This document shows positions 38,313 to 50,102 of a DNA stretch of 64,000 nt, piece by piece. Positions within the stretch are counted from its first letter, which is position 1. Every line of letters begins with the position of its first letter. Under the pieces are notes generated by a model. The model was not told the DNA's origin and made no database searches. It saw only the letters and a program-made list of their open reading frames with translations. This DNA is from Chamaea fasciata. Taxonomy: Eukaryota > Chordata > Aves > Passeriformes > Sylviidae. The DNA is taken from contig JARCOQ010000005.1 of assembly GCA_029207755.1 (NCBI GenBank), forward strand, positions 55,393,563 through 55,457,562, given 5' to 3'. The position numbers and the translations under genes are program-made.

Positions 38313-41300
38313 TGAGAGGATTGAGATTGTACATTCTAACCCATTTCTGGTATTTCTGTGATCTTAAAAGTTGATCAGTTTAATGTGTCTGTACCTCATT
38401 TTCCCCTCACTAGAAGAAAGTTTAATTTATGCTTGCGTAGTATTTTGAGCATTAGTCTTTCATGCCTCATTTACCGTTATTTTTTACCAGTGCTATACCC
38501 AAAAATACAGAGCTATTCCCTGGTATTCACACCAGGTCAGCTGTGTAAAGAGATGCCTGTCCTCTTCTTGTATCTTTGCCTCATGGAGCTCTCAGGACTG
38601 ACCATGAGTGCTGCATAAAAATAAATTTATTACTTCATACTATATACTGGATGGATAGAAGTCAGTAGCAACCACGGGACTGTTGTCCTATGGGACCAGA
38701 GAGTTAAAAGAATATGTTATTATAATATCTAAGGACAAACAGTTTTATTTCTGGTTGCATAAGCTGAAGGGCTTGATTTTATGAGATAACAGCATTTAAA
38801 CACCAAGGTGTAATCTTACCCCAACATTTAGAAGCAAGTTCTTTTGAAGATTATTCCTTCAAGGTTAGGTCAGATTCTGGTTAAAGAATGGTGATTTGTT
38901 GTGCTTTATTTCCTTTCCCACTTCTGTCAGAATGACCTGCAATGAGAATAAAACAATGTTCACCCTTTATAATAAAGGCTCCAAAAGAGAAAAGCCATGG
39001 AAATGAATCAACTTAGGATGTGAAGTCAGTGTTGCAAGCTCTGCCAAGTGCAGCTCGGAGAAGATGAGACAGCTTGAGCAAGCAAAACTTCCTCTGGGCA
39101 TGCACTTTCCACATGATGTATGTTTTTAATTTGTGGACTTCAGTTTGTGATGCTCAGTTCTGGTCTCATTGGTGAGTTTCTCTGCTGTCAGAACAGACAT
39201 AGAGCAGTATTTTCAACCAGCCCTGTGAAGGGCTGAGAAAAGGTGGAGAAATATTCTCTGCTGGAGTAATTATCAATGCCCATAGGAGAAAAAAGTCACT
39301 GAACAAAACAAAGTTATTGTGTCATGTTTGTAACACACACAGAAATATGAAGTATCTAGAATCAAATATTCTAGGCAACGTATAAAAATCTCTTAAGATC
39401 AGTGTTAAATCATGTGAGCACTCTGCATGGACCAGCACACAATGATGTGCTATATCTCACTTCTCAGAGGAGCCATGGTTGGTACTGGCATCTTCCTGAT
39501 GGCTGTTTCAGTTCACAATTTCTTCTAAATCTTCACTCCAGTCACTGGAAATGCAGCAAAAAAGACCATGATAGAAAGGCACCAACCTTGTGCAGTCTAT
39601 GGCCCGCAGGATGTGATGTTAGTTTTGTTTGTCACCCTGGTTTTTATTTTGGCATTCACCTTCTGCTCGGTGTGTTGCTTGTGTTAATTCCATGTCTCGT
39701 GTCAAAATCAAGTTTGCTGAGTTACTCCAAAATTACAGAGATGTAACTGAGAACAGAATTTGGCCTTGTGTGCCCTTCCAAGGGCGCTAAGTTTGAAGAG
39801 ATACACACAGAGCAACACTGCCTAAATGGCAACTGAAGGGGAATATGAAAACCATCTGTAAATATTTAAAGGATGCAAAGACTAAAGAGGAGGCGGGTTT
39901 GGACTGCATGTTCCGGTAAGAGTTTCAACTTAACTAACAGGCATAAAACTAACAATGGAAAATGGGGACGATTTAGAGAAGCAGTATTTCTGAAAACTTA
40001 GAAATCAGTCTCACAGTGAACAAATATTTCTCTTGAGAATGGAGTGATAGCCACTGTGTCATTTGCAAGATAACAGGAGGAATTCAGCTATGCCTTTGTG
40101 CTGTAAAGTACTCTTAAGCTGCCTGGGAGATGGCAGACAGGGCTTCATGTCTGCCTTTCTGTTTGGTCAGCAGAAACGGGTTGGTTTCTCCCTCCCTCTG
40201 TTCCATCTTTGGGAAGCACGTGGATGACCATCTGGGTCCAGACAGAGGTGCTTCATCTCCTGTTGGCTTAATAAATTGATTGATTTTAAATCTGCAGAAA
40301 CGAGGATCCCATGGAGAAAAACTCTACATTCCTTCAAGAGGTATCTTCCATGAAAGACAAAGCCTTGGGGGAAGAAATCCTTAAGTTAAATTAATTCGGG
40401 TTGAGATGAAGGGTAAATAGAATCATATGCTCCAAGGCACTATCAGCTCTTTCCTAATGGGCATTTCTAATGGCTCACTCTTAACAGCGCCAACTATCAT
40501 GAGAGCATCTTTGAGATCCAGTGGTTTCAACAGGAGTTCAAGGCCCTTGGCTCCAGGCAGGAACAGACCTTGTACATATCAATTTAGGAGTATCTTGAAC
40601 TGGGAAGTTACCAGAGTTGAAGCTGGTTTGGTTGTCTCCCAAAAGTCTAATTTTAAGCTCCTTAAACTGAACCATAACAGCTCCTGCCTGGCATAAATTG
40701 TAATCCTTCAAAATGCTCTGTACTCTCTCATGCAAGTCATTTATAGTGACTGTTTCAACTCTGTTGCAAAGGGCAGTTTTAAATCCCAGCAGAAATAGCC
40801 TGACCCCACAAACAGGGGCTGCTTCCTTCCGCCACTCCTCATGTGTGCAGCACCCAAGTTATCAGAGTGCTCCGTGCCTACTCCCACAGCGGAAATCCTA
40901 CCAGCATAGCCCAGCCAAGCCTCCCTTTTTGAGAAATGAATCTCTCTCCCCGCTCAGCAATCAAAGATGGAAATTGCAGTGGGTCATTGGCAGGAGCTTG
41001 GCCCCAAGCTGGACCAGCTACACAAGAGGATGTGAGTGCTTCTGTTGAGTAGTTGTTTGGAAACCGCTGCCTGACCACCAGTTGTTATCTTGGATGTGTT
41101 TTTAGCCATTTTGGGCACTTCTCCCTGCCCATTGGAAGTGGTTCTTTCTTTCAGGCAATCCATAAATTATGAGAAAGTCATGCAAACTGATGTTGTTACA
41201 TGCAAAATGGCACACACCACATACATACCTTACTTTTGCTTCCAGTGGGAAATCTTTTGCTGCAAGAGGACAACAACATTTTCTAGTTTTTCTTCTCCCC

Positions 41301-41384
41301 ATGATTATTTTACAGCAGGTAGGAATTTATGGATGAGGACAATCACCCCCTTTGCCTGGGTGTGAGACCCAGAGGGTGAGTCAG

Positions 41385-41836
41385 CATCTCCTGATGGCTG
41401 AGAAGTGGTGTCGCCCAGGGGTCTGTAATAGGACCAAGTCATTTTTTATGTCTTCATCAATAACATGGACAGTGGGAACAATTGCACACTCATCAAGTTC
41501 ACGGATGATGGCAAGCTGAGGGTGCAGTGACACACCTGAAGGACAGGATGCCATCCAGAGGGACATGGACAAGCTCGAGAAGTGGCCCAGCTCTGAGGGC
41601 CCAGCACAGGAAGGACATGGAGCTGCTGGAGCCAGTGCAGAGGAGGGACACCAAGGTGATTGGAGGTTGCCCAGAGAGGTGGAGGATGTCCCATCTCTGG
41701 AAACATTCAAGGTCAGGCTGGGCAGCACTCTGAGCAACCTGATCTGTTGAAGTTCTCCCTGCTCATTGCAGAGGGGTTGGGCTATGTGGCCTTTAAAGGT
41801 CACTTCCAGCCCAAATGATTTTATGATTCCATGAAA
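41385..41836 (+). mobile_element. CR1: CR1 with internal deletion
   Basis: Forward CR1 that contains a reverse-transcriptase remnant (AAGTTCACGGATGATGGC, giving KFTDD) and, further on, the terminal 3' UTR ending TTTATGATTCCATGA. The middle (the AAGGCTTTGG to GACAAGGGCCTGG part seen in other copies) is missing between about 41665 and 41670. Confidence 0.8.
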
Positions 41837-44139
41837 AAGGCATCAAGAATTTGGAAGAGCAGGCTCAGTGCAATACATGGTGGAGACGTTTTTTTGTATT
41901 TTCTTCTTTTTACTCGTGATGCTGTCACGAGTAGCTCTTTAGAGAAGCATTGTGTCTATTAATAACTGGCCTGCTTGATCACCTACTTCTGCCTAATCCA
42001 TCTTATTTTTTATAGTGGAGTCATACACAGCCAGACCTGAAAGACACTTACAGAAACAAAGGGTGGAAAACATAAAGCAGTCAAAGAGAGGTAAAGATGG
42101 GCCAAGCTGGAGTGGTGTAAGACCCTTTAACTTCCTGTTTGTGTCGGGAAGACTTTAATATAAAGTACAGCAACCCAGGACCTATTAACATGCACTCCTG
42201 CTGCCAGTCCTTAAACTGGGTCCTTGAGGTAGAGATTATTGTGTCATGAGCACCATTAATTTTCACAACATTATTTCCATGAGAGGTTATTACACATTAA
42301 ATTACAACATTCCCATGCATCCAGGCTTCTTGTAACAGTAGGAGAAATGGTGGGCCGGAGAAGACAGCTGGGTCTGCACGTGGTCTATGTCAGTTTACTT
42401 AAGCAGAACAATTTTCCTGCTGCTGGGGGAATGCAGCAAAAGGTCAGTGCTGAAACTCCACTAAAGTAAGCTGAGCACACATTCCATCTGCCAACATATG
42501 CTCACTCCTTGCTTGATCAAAAAGGAAATTTCAGAGCTCTGCTGCATGCTTGCCTTGACCCTGCTCCATACCGCCTGTCCAGTGGGCATCAGACAACCCA
42601 TTCTCTAATCCTGCGTGGAATACGCATTCTGCTGAAAGGATGCTTGGAATAGCTGCAGAGCAGCAGCAGCAGCGTAATCCTAAACTGGGCCCGTGCACAG
42701 GGAGAAGTGCAGGACAGCATGGAGAGGGATGTCAGGAGAAGTGTTCCATGAATGCATGAAATGTATGAGTTTATTTTCTAGTCCTGTGCACCCATCACAA
42801 CCTGACCCTGTCCAGATGAGACTCATCTTTGCAGGGGAAAAATAAACTCAACATAGTCATTCAGCTCTTGCATTTTCTCTGCCTGTCTTCTTCAAATGTT
42901 TCATCTTCTGGAGTCTGCCTGATCTGGTCAGTGTCAGAGGAGGAAATCTGTACTAACAACATGTACAAGGAGCTGCACCAACTTAACTGGGCTGTTAAAA
43001 ATCGCAGAAGTGAAGCTATTGTAGCTGCAAGAGCTTTTAGCTGATTTAGAACATGCCCTCATAACATCACTTGATAAAAATAAGACTTGGGCTTTTTAAT
43101 AGAACAAATTACTTAGGCTTTATATTTAACCACGGTCACTGCTAAAGCTATAACTGGTTTTCAGAATATTTTAGGAATCTGATCTTGATCTTCCATATGT
43201 TAAAAACCATCACAACAAATACCTTACACTGCGGTTCCTGACAATGAAATAACAAGGTAGCAGCAGCCTCAAACACAAAAAGTGTGCTTTGGACTCAGAT
43301 TTGCTACTGTTCAGAGTGACTACTGGAAATTATCATTTCAAGGCAAAGAAGGAGACAGCCTTGAACCACAGAAACTCACAAACCTGCATGATTTTTGTAG
43401 AGAGGGTACTGATGTTCTAGTTACTCACAGCCAGCTCTTCAACAGATCCCAGACTCCAGTGGGAAAAAATGGCACCAATATTGAAGTCTCCTCAATGCAC
43501 TGAAAGCTGAGGATATTTTGACACAGACATATGGGCTCCTTTCTGAAAACAGGACTTGCAGTCTTTAAAAATAATATGGAATGACCATTGTAATCAACCA
43601 GATTAGAACTGTATTTACTCATCTCACATTGTATTTGGGCTATGCCTTGAGGGAAAGATTCAAGTCTATTTAAATGTATTGTATAGTCATGGATTATGAG
43701 GAAAACATCTAAAATCACACAAAGGAAAACATGAGTGTAAAAAGATGAGGCTAAAGAAAGAGGTCTTTGCTGGCAGAAACCAAATCCATTTTTTTAATAC
43801 TGCATTTTACCATTGTATTTCACCATGTGTGATGACCACATAGAACCAAATCACAATGAACAATAATTTGGAGAGGGGAAACAACATCCTGCATGAATGT
43901 GGCAGGCATTTGAGGAAGAATCCATCACTACCCCCATATTATTTTATTTCCCCTAACCTGCAAGTCTGCAGTTGACAACAATGAATTGTAGGAAAAGTTG
44001 ATACAATGAGGGTAGGGCTGGCATCCAGCTGGCCCCTGAGAAGCTGGAATAATGTCAGGATTCTTGTGCAGCCTGGCATTAAGAAATGCAGAGCCTTGAC
44101 CCTGGGAATACATTATTGCTGGCAATAGTCCGGGCTGGG

Positions 44140-44480
44140 CACTGATTGATTGGGGAGCAGCTTTGCTTTGAGAAGAGGCTAGGGATCATGGTACAGAGAG
44201 CTGAACCCAGCTGTGGTAAATTGTGGTAAGGCAGGACTGGCACAGACTGGGCTGTATTAGCCCAAAGGTGGCCAGGAGGTCAAGAGGTGAGAGACGGGAT
44301 TATTTCCCGTCACTGGCACATCCGGTGTCCTATGGTCAGTTTAAGACATCCTAGCACAGGACAGAAGTCAACAGATTGGAGGAAGTCCAGTAGAGAGCCC
44401 CAAGGATGCACAGAGAGCATGTTGAAGGTGTTCAAGGAGAGGCTGAAGGTGTTCTCAGCACCTTCTGAAGGATCAAGAGA
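44140..44480 (+). mobile_element. CR1: Diverged CR1-like fragment
   Basis: CAACAGATTGGAGGAAGTCCAGTAGAGAGCC parallels the CR1 segment that usually reads AGAGAGTCCAGCGGAGGGCC. Flanking sequence is only weakly CR1-like, and no 3' tail is present. Confidence 0.45.
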
Positions 44481-47400
44481 CTGCTAAGCTGTTTGGAACA
44501 TTTTTGACTGAAGGGGAAAAAAAATCTTCTGTTTGCCTTGCAAAGATGCCTTATGAATGAGGTCCTGCCTATCATCATGGAAGTAATTCTGTCACCCTTC
44601 TGTGGAGAATTCAGAACATTGTGTCATAAATGCATCCCTTCTTCAAGCACAGATGGATGCCAACAGGGTGCAACCCTAACAGCTCCGTGCAAGAACAGTG
44701 CAGGTCTCGTAGAATGAACAGAGTGCAGTGGGAATGGGAAGAGGGTGGCAGAAGAGGAAAGGAGGAGATGCCAAAACCACAATCCTTTCTATGGAAATTA
44801 AGCTACAAATCTCAACTGCTTGAATGATGAATTACAAGCTTTAGACCTTCAGGTGTTGCCTGCCATGCAGGGGAAAAAAAACCCAACCAAACCAAAACAA
44901 AAAAACACTTGAAAAACCCAGTAAAAAGTTCAGTTGACTGGACAAAAGGCTTCAGATTTCTCCTTTGAAATATGAGAGAGGATCCAGACCAATGGATGAA
45001 GAACTGACATGCAAGAGAGAGTCCTCAACTGCGCTAATGGTGCACAACACAAGGAAGACACGATTACCTGGCAAATGACAAAAATTGCCTTTTCCCTTCT
45101 ATGGAAAGGGATCATCATTTGATCTGAAGAGTTCTATGGCCAGGAATCACACAGAGGTCAGCTGGGCCACTGGACAAAATCTCATCACCAACAACAGTAA
45201 AAGCAAGGGGTTCTTTTGCTTTCCTGCTCAAAATGTTACTTAAATGTGGCATTTAGCATCTCTGTTCCTGCAGTAATGAGAAAACTGTGCACAAAACAAA
45301 CAAACTAAGTTAAACATGTCCCTTGTCATTCATCTCTTCTAATGAACACCAGGCAGATCACTGTGGGGGTGGTGGCTGTCACTTCTGTTTTCTTCAGCTC
45401 AGCCTTTTACCCTTGGGCTGCCTGTCCTTGTGGAGTGGGAACAGCTGAGGAGGTGATGAGAGAAGCAGTGTGGGCTGGTGGGCACATTACCAGGTGGGAA
45501 GTCACAGGCTCGCTGTGGAGTCACCACTCTGTTTTCTGAGAGTCATTCCCATTTCTGTGGGACATGGAGAGGCAGACCTGGCCAGCTCAGGAGACAAAGA
45601 AAGGCGTATTTGACTGTCTCTGTGCTTGACATACCCTCTCCAGAGAATGAGTTCAGCATGAGTAAGCAGTAAACCAAGATCTTTTTCCAAGCAAACTAGG
45701 ATCCACCTAGTCCTAAATCCTCCAGAATTTCCTGTGGAAGTAGATCCTTTTTCCCATTTCCCTCCAAAAAGAAAATTGCAGGAAGCTGTTCTGTGATTCG
45801 TGCTTGCCTGTAAGAAACTGGCCTGTGAAATCTCAGTGAGAGATTTCCCTGTAGAGAAATGGGAAAATAATTACTTGAGATGACTGTAAGTTGTTAAATT
45901 TACACACTCTCCTGCCCAGGTGTGTCTGAGTAGCCTAACCTGGACCTCTTGGTGTGTGACAAAATGGAGGTTCCCTGTTAATATTTTGACTTCCTCATGA
46001 TTTGTGATGACAAACCATGTCTGAGCTGGTCTTCTACATGCTTTAGGAGTCAGCAGCTGCAATGAGGGGATAGTTTTGGGTCAGAAGTTTGCTTGCTTCA
46101 GTCTCCAAGAGCTCATCAGCTGCCAATCTCTTAGCCAAGATTGCTGTATGTTGTCCTGTTTATTCATTTTGGGGATCAGTGTGACAACAAATCTGCCTCT
46201 CTGTTGGGTAATGGGAAGAGAAATAACAAATACAGTGTGCTATAACTCTTTTTGTCATCCTTCTGCTACCAGAGCTCAGGTTTTCTGCTGATTAATCATC
46301 TATTCTGTGGTCCTATCCAAATTAGCCTTGATGCCGACGACACCCTCTTCAGTGTTACCAGTTCTACACTTTGGTGGGGTCCTTGGGTGTTAATACAGCT
46401 CTGCAACACTTGCACTGTTATTTTTTCTGATGCTTTCAGGTTGTGATTTCATAAAAGTCCTGGTATCTGTGTTACAAATCTCTCCACGCTGGCCAGCAAA
46501 CCCAATTAACCTAAAGACAATCAGATGGAGCTCCATGGTCATACGTGGGCTTACAGATTTTTATGCAACTTGTCCAGAGTCTGCAACACCTGCCCTGCCA
46601 TAACAGGCAGACATCTCCTGGAAATCTCCCTTCTTCACTGTCTACCACCACCTTGGGTCTTTGCAGGCAAAGAACATCCTTCTGTGTTTGAATGAAGGAT
46701 TGCTCTTTCCAGGCCTTAAAACAGGGAGGGACTTCTAACAGATTTGAAAATGGAACTTAGGACCCTAAGTCATCACGCATTTTTTGAAAGACGTGCTCTG
46801 CATCTATATCATGTTACTGCTCAGCTGCAGGACTTTTCTTAGACTATCTGAAAGTGGATCTGAACTGCTGTGCTCCAAAGAGGGGTTATTTTAATATTGT
46901 GCTGAAATACTGACAATGAAAACTTGTTGCTTTTGTTAGGCAGCGAGCACTGTCACCCCGGGTCTTAGGAGTTCAAGTAACCAGAATTTGATTGCTGAAG
47001 TAAATTTTTACCAGTTTGGAGTTCACAGGGTTTATTTTATTGCAGGCTCTATTGGTGTCTCCCTTCCAAATTTCCCCGGGCACGTGAAGCCAGGACAACA
47101 TGCTACCTGCAAATCAGAAGGTTACAGTGTGTTTTCTGGAAACAGTCATTTCAGGGGCCAAGAGGACAAGTTTAAGCAGAATGAGAAACCTTTTAGAGCA
47201 AATAAGGCTTGCCTAATTGAATCAGAAGCTCAAGAATTTACGTGGCAGTTCAGATGCCAATAGACAGAAACTCAGCAACCTGCTGGGCACAGATCCAGCT
47301 GGAGAATGGTTCAAGACTCCTTTCAACTCTGATGCAGGATTTCTGAGCAGTACAAGACTGCAGAATGCACTTCATCTCCCAGCTGCACATACTTGGTTTG

Positions 47401-48369
47401 GGGCCAGACACCAGGACTTCTGGTCTTAAGAGGACCAGGTGTCCCAGTGAAATCACAAATTTTAGCTATTTGGTTTGGTTTACAGATCAGGCAAGAAAAT
47501 TCATGAATTTTTGCAAGCAGGTGATCTGTGCACCCTTTCCATACAGAATGCTGTCAGATGGACTTGCTCAGCAGGAAACTGCTGGAGCAAGGCTGTCCCC
47601 TGGGTCACCACAGCCCTCAGCGGTCACTTTCCAGCAGGACTGACTAAAAGAGAAAGCAATGCATCCCATTGACTTGTCAGGAATTATCTTTTTTTGTTTG
47701 CTTGTTTTGAGTTTGACCATTTGGTTTCATTTCTAGGATCAAGGGTACTGGGATGAGACATGGTGCATCCCACAAAGTGTTTTTTTAACATGTGCCATCA
47801 GGACACCTTGTGGGGAATCTGCAGTGGCAGACATGCCAGCAAAAGTTAGAGGAGCTCATTTAGCCTATGGTTTGTGTTTGCTCTGAGAAACCCGATGAAT
47901 GAGACATAAAGATGCAAAGGTGATTAAAGCTGAGGATGGAAATTCAGCTCTGCACCCATTGCACTTGAAAAGTTCTCTAGGGGGAAAAATAATCAGGAAA
48001 GAAAATATTACAATGCATGTTTTTACAGACAGTGATGGCTCTGAGATCAGGCAGTGTTGCCAGGAGTCACACGCATTGGGAATGGGCAGGTTTCAGACTG
48101 CAGCATAAGGAAAACTGGGAGATCAGTGCTCCATGCTTGTAACAGGAACCCTGGGCTTTGTTTCCCAGTGATGCTGGCCTCTCATGAAGACTCTAACTAT
48201 GATAAGAGGGTGTAAAATACTAGAATTATTCCTTCCTAAAAATTATATATGTGCTTTGCATAAATGAAAAATCATCAGATAAAGTAGAAAGCAGGAGAGA
48301 AAAAAAACCCTCAGGATTTTCTTTGTCAGCAAAAGATATCCTTCCTTTGGCCACCCATCCAAGCCTGCC

Positions 48370-48505
48370 AAAATTCAGGGAGTTTGGACAGGGCTCTAAG
48401 GCACAGGGTGGGATTGTTGGGGTGTTCTGTGCAGAGCCAGCTGTTGGACTTGCATGATCCTAGTGGGTCCATTCTAGCTCAGTTTATTCTGTGATTCTGT
48501 GATAG
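48370..48505 (+). mobile_element. CR1: CR1 3'-end fragment
   Basis: A diverged forward copy ending TTTATTCTGTGATTCTGTGAT. The stretch CCTAGTGGGTCCATTCTAGCTCAG corresponds to the usual AGGTCCCTTCCAACCCA region. Confidence 0.65.
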
Positions 48506-49844
48506 TCAAAGTTCAGCTTCAGCAAAGGCACAGAGACCTTGAAATGTCACCTGGCAAGTCAGGGCCTAGCCCTGTGGCTCCCAATTATTTTATAGCTGTG
48601 CCTGCCTCCTGAGAGCAACCAATATGCACATATAACACTGACTCTGACTGTTCACCTGACTCAGGGCTGCCAGGGGCTCCCCTTCACCTCACAGAGCGCT
48701 TGCTGGGGAGTCTGCAGTGTCCCAGCCCTCCTATTACACCTCTGCTAATGTGAAACTCTGTCACACTGGGTGTGCTCGGTTTAATTATGCTTCCAGGTAC
48801 TCTCCTCATTAGCAGGCTTCTTAAGTGATACAGAAGATTCAAGGCCTATGCTATGAGAAGCTGACAGACATATTGACAAAAGTATTTGTACAAATCTCAG
48901 CTGTTTTCCTCTGACTTATGTCTGGACTAGTTCTGTGCAACTAACTGAGATAAAAGTCTAAGCTGTCCAACTCCAAAGGAGCTGAAAGAATATTAGTGGA
49001 AAATGAGGGGAAACAATTAAGACAGTCTGAGCAAATGGAAGGGGAGGCAAATTAAGATGGTCATAAGTTATAAAAATAGTGAGTATTTGGGCTTGAGGAA
49101 ACGAGACAGGGAAACACTGGGAAGCTGTGGCCATGTCACATTTAACACATCACCTATGTCCTTGTCTTGCTCCTACAAATACAATTGTCCCCCCTGCAGG
49201 AGGCACACACCCTCCCCAGGTAAATGTGATCACTTGGAAGTCACCTCAGTGAAAAACAGGAAGACCTAATGTTCCCAGCTACGTGTCACTGCAAGATCAA
49301 TGCTCAGCCTGTGTGCCCTGCTCAGCAGAATTCCCGCTGGGATATAACCCGCGGGAGCTGGGGCTTCTGTCCCGGCAGCATGGCTTACCTCTCCTTCAGC
49401 CAGCCAGGGGTACTCAGACAGAGGTTAGCACTGGGTTGCTCAGTAAGAGGTGCCTTGGCTTTGCAGGGTGTGCACAAAAGGAGCTGAGGCCACCTCAAGC
49501 CGATTGTCCCCGAGTATCGAGGTGTCCCGACAAGCACCCGCTGATCGTGCCACCAAGGAAGTGGCTGCAAACCTCTCATTGCTCACTGATGAGCTCCAGA
49601 ACTGTTTTTACACCTTCTTCTCTAAATAAGGAAGCTGCCTGTGAGGCCTCTGACTCCCCGACCAATTTGACTCCTTTGCTTCTCACGGCCAATGAAATCC
49701 CACTCCTGCCTCCAGTCTTGGGTGACAGCACTCCAACCCCAGCAGGCAGGGAGGATGGCAGGTTTGTGTTACAGCCCTGGCAGCCTCACCTTGGGCAGGC
49801 TGTTGATGTCAGAGTGATGATGTGGGCAGGGACAGCCCCTGCAC

Positions 49845-49850
49845 TATAAA
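49845..49850 (+). promoter_or_regulatory. FGF6: TATA box of the FGF6 promoter
   Basis: TATAAA in a GC-rich setting stands 253-258 bases upstream of the FGF6 start codon. Transcription would begin near 49875-49880 and give a 5' UTR of about 225 bases with no intron needed. A CACGTG E-box lies at about 50080 in the predicted 5' UTR, and CACTTG lies further upstream near 49232. Confidence 0.6.
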
Positions 49851-50102
49851 GATGGCTCAATCAAATATAACGGAGGCTGCCCAGCGGAAAGCAGAATCTA
49901 CAAACCATGGTCCCCACCAGTTGGAGTCCTGCTGGCCTGTCTCCGCTCCCAACCCAACTGCTATCAGGCTTTAGTTTCAGGTCAGCAAGCTCTATTTGCT
50001 TTCCAAAAATAAGCCTCTGCCACCATGCTGAAGGGAGAAAAACAAGAAGGGCGGTATTTTTAGGGCCATTAATTCTGACCACGTGCCCAGGAGGTGAACC
50101 GG

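Larger units (their letters stand above)
38313..49840. other. Long gene-free interval upstream of FGF6
   Basis: About 11.5 kb with three CR1 pieces (41385-41836, 44140-44480, 48370-48505) and otherwise unique sequence. The best open frames (114-140 codons) lie in repeats or lack any recognisable motif. Distal FGF6 muscle enhancers could lie here, but none can be pointed to from one sequence. Confidence 0.5.

Noticed and set aside
50094..50102. In-frame GTG as FGF6 start
   Set aside because: The ATG at 50103 begins the sequence that matches the human N-terminus; GTG starts are very rare in vertebrates.
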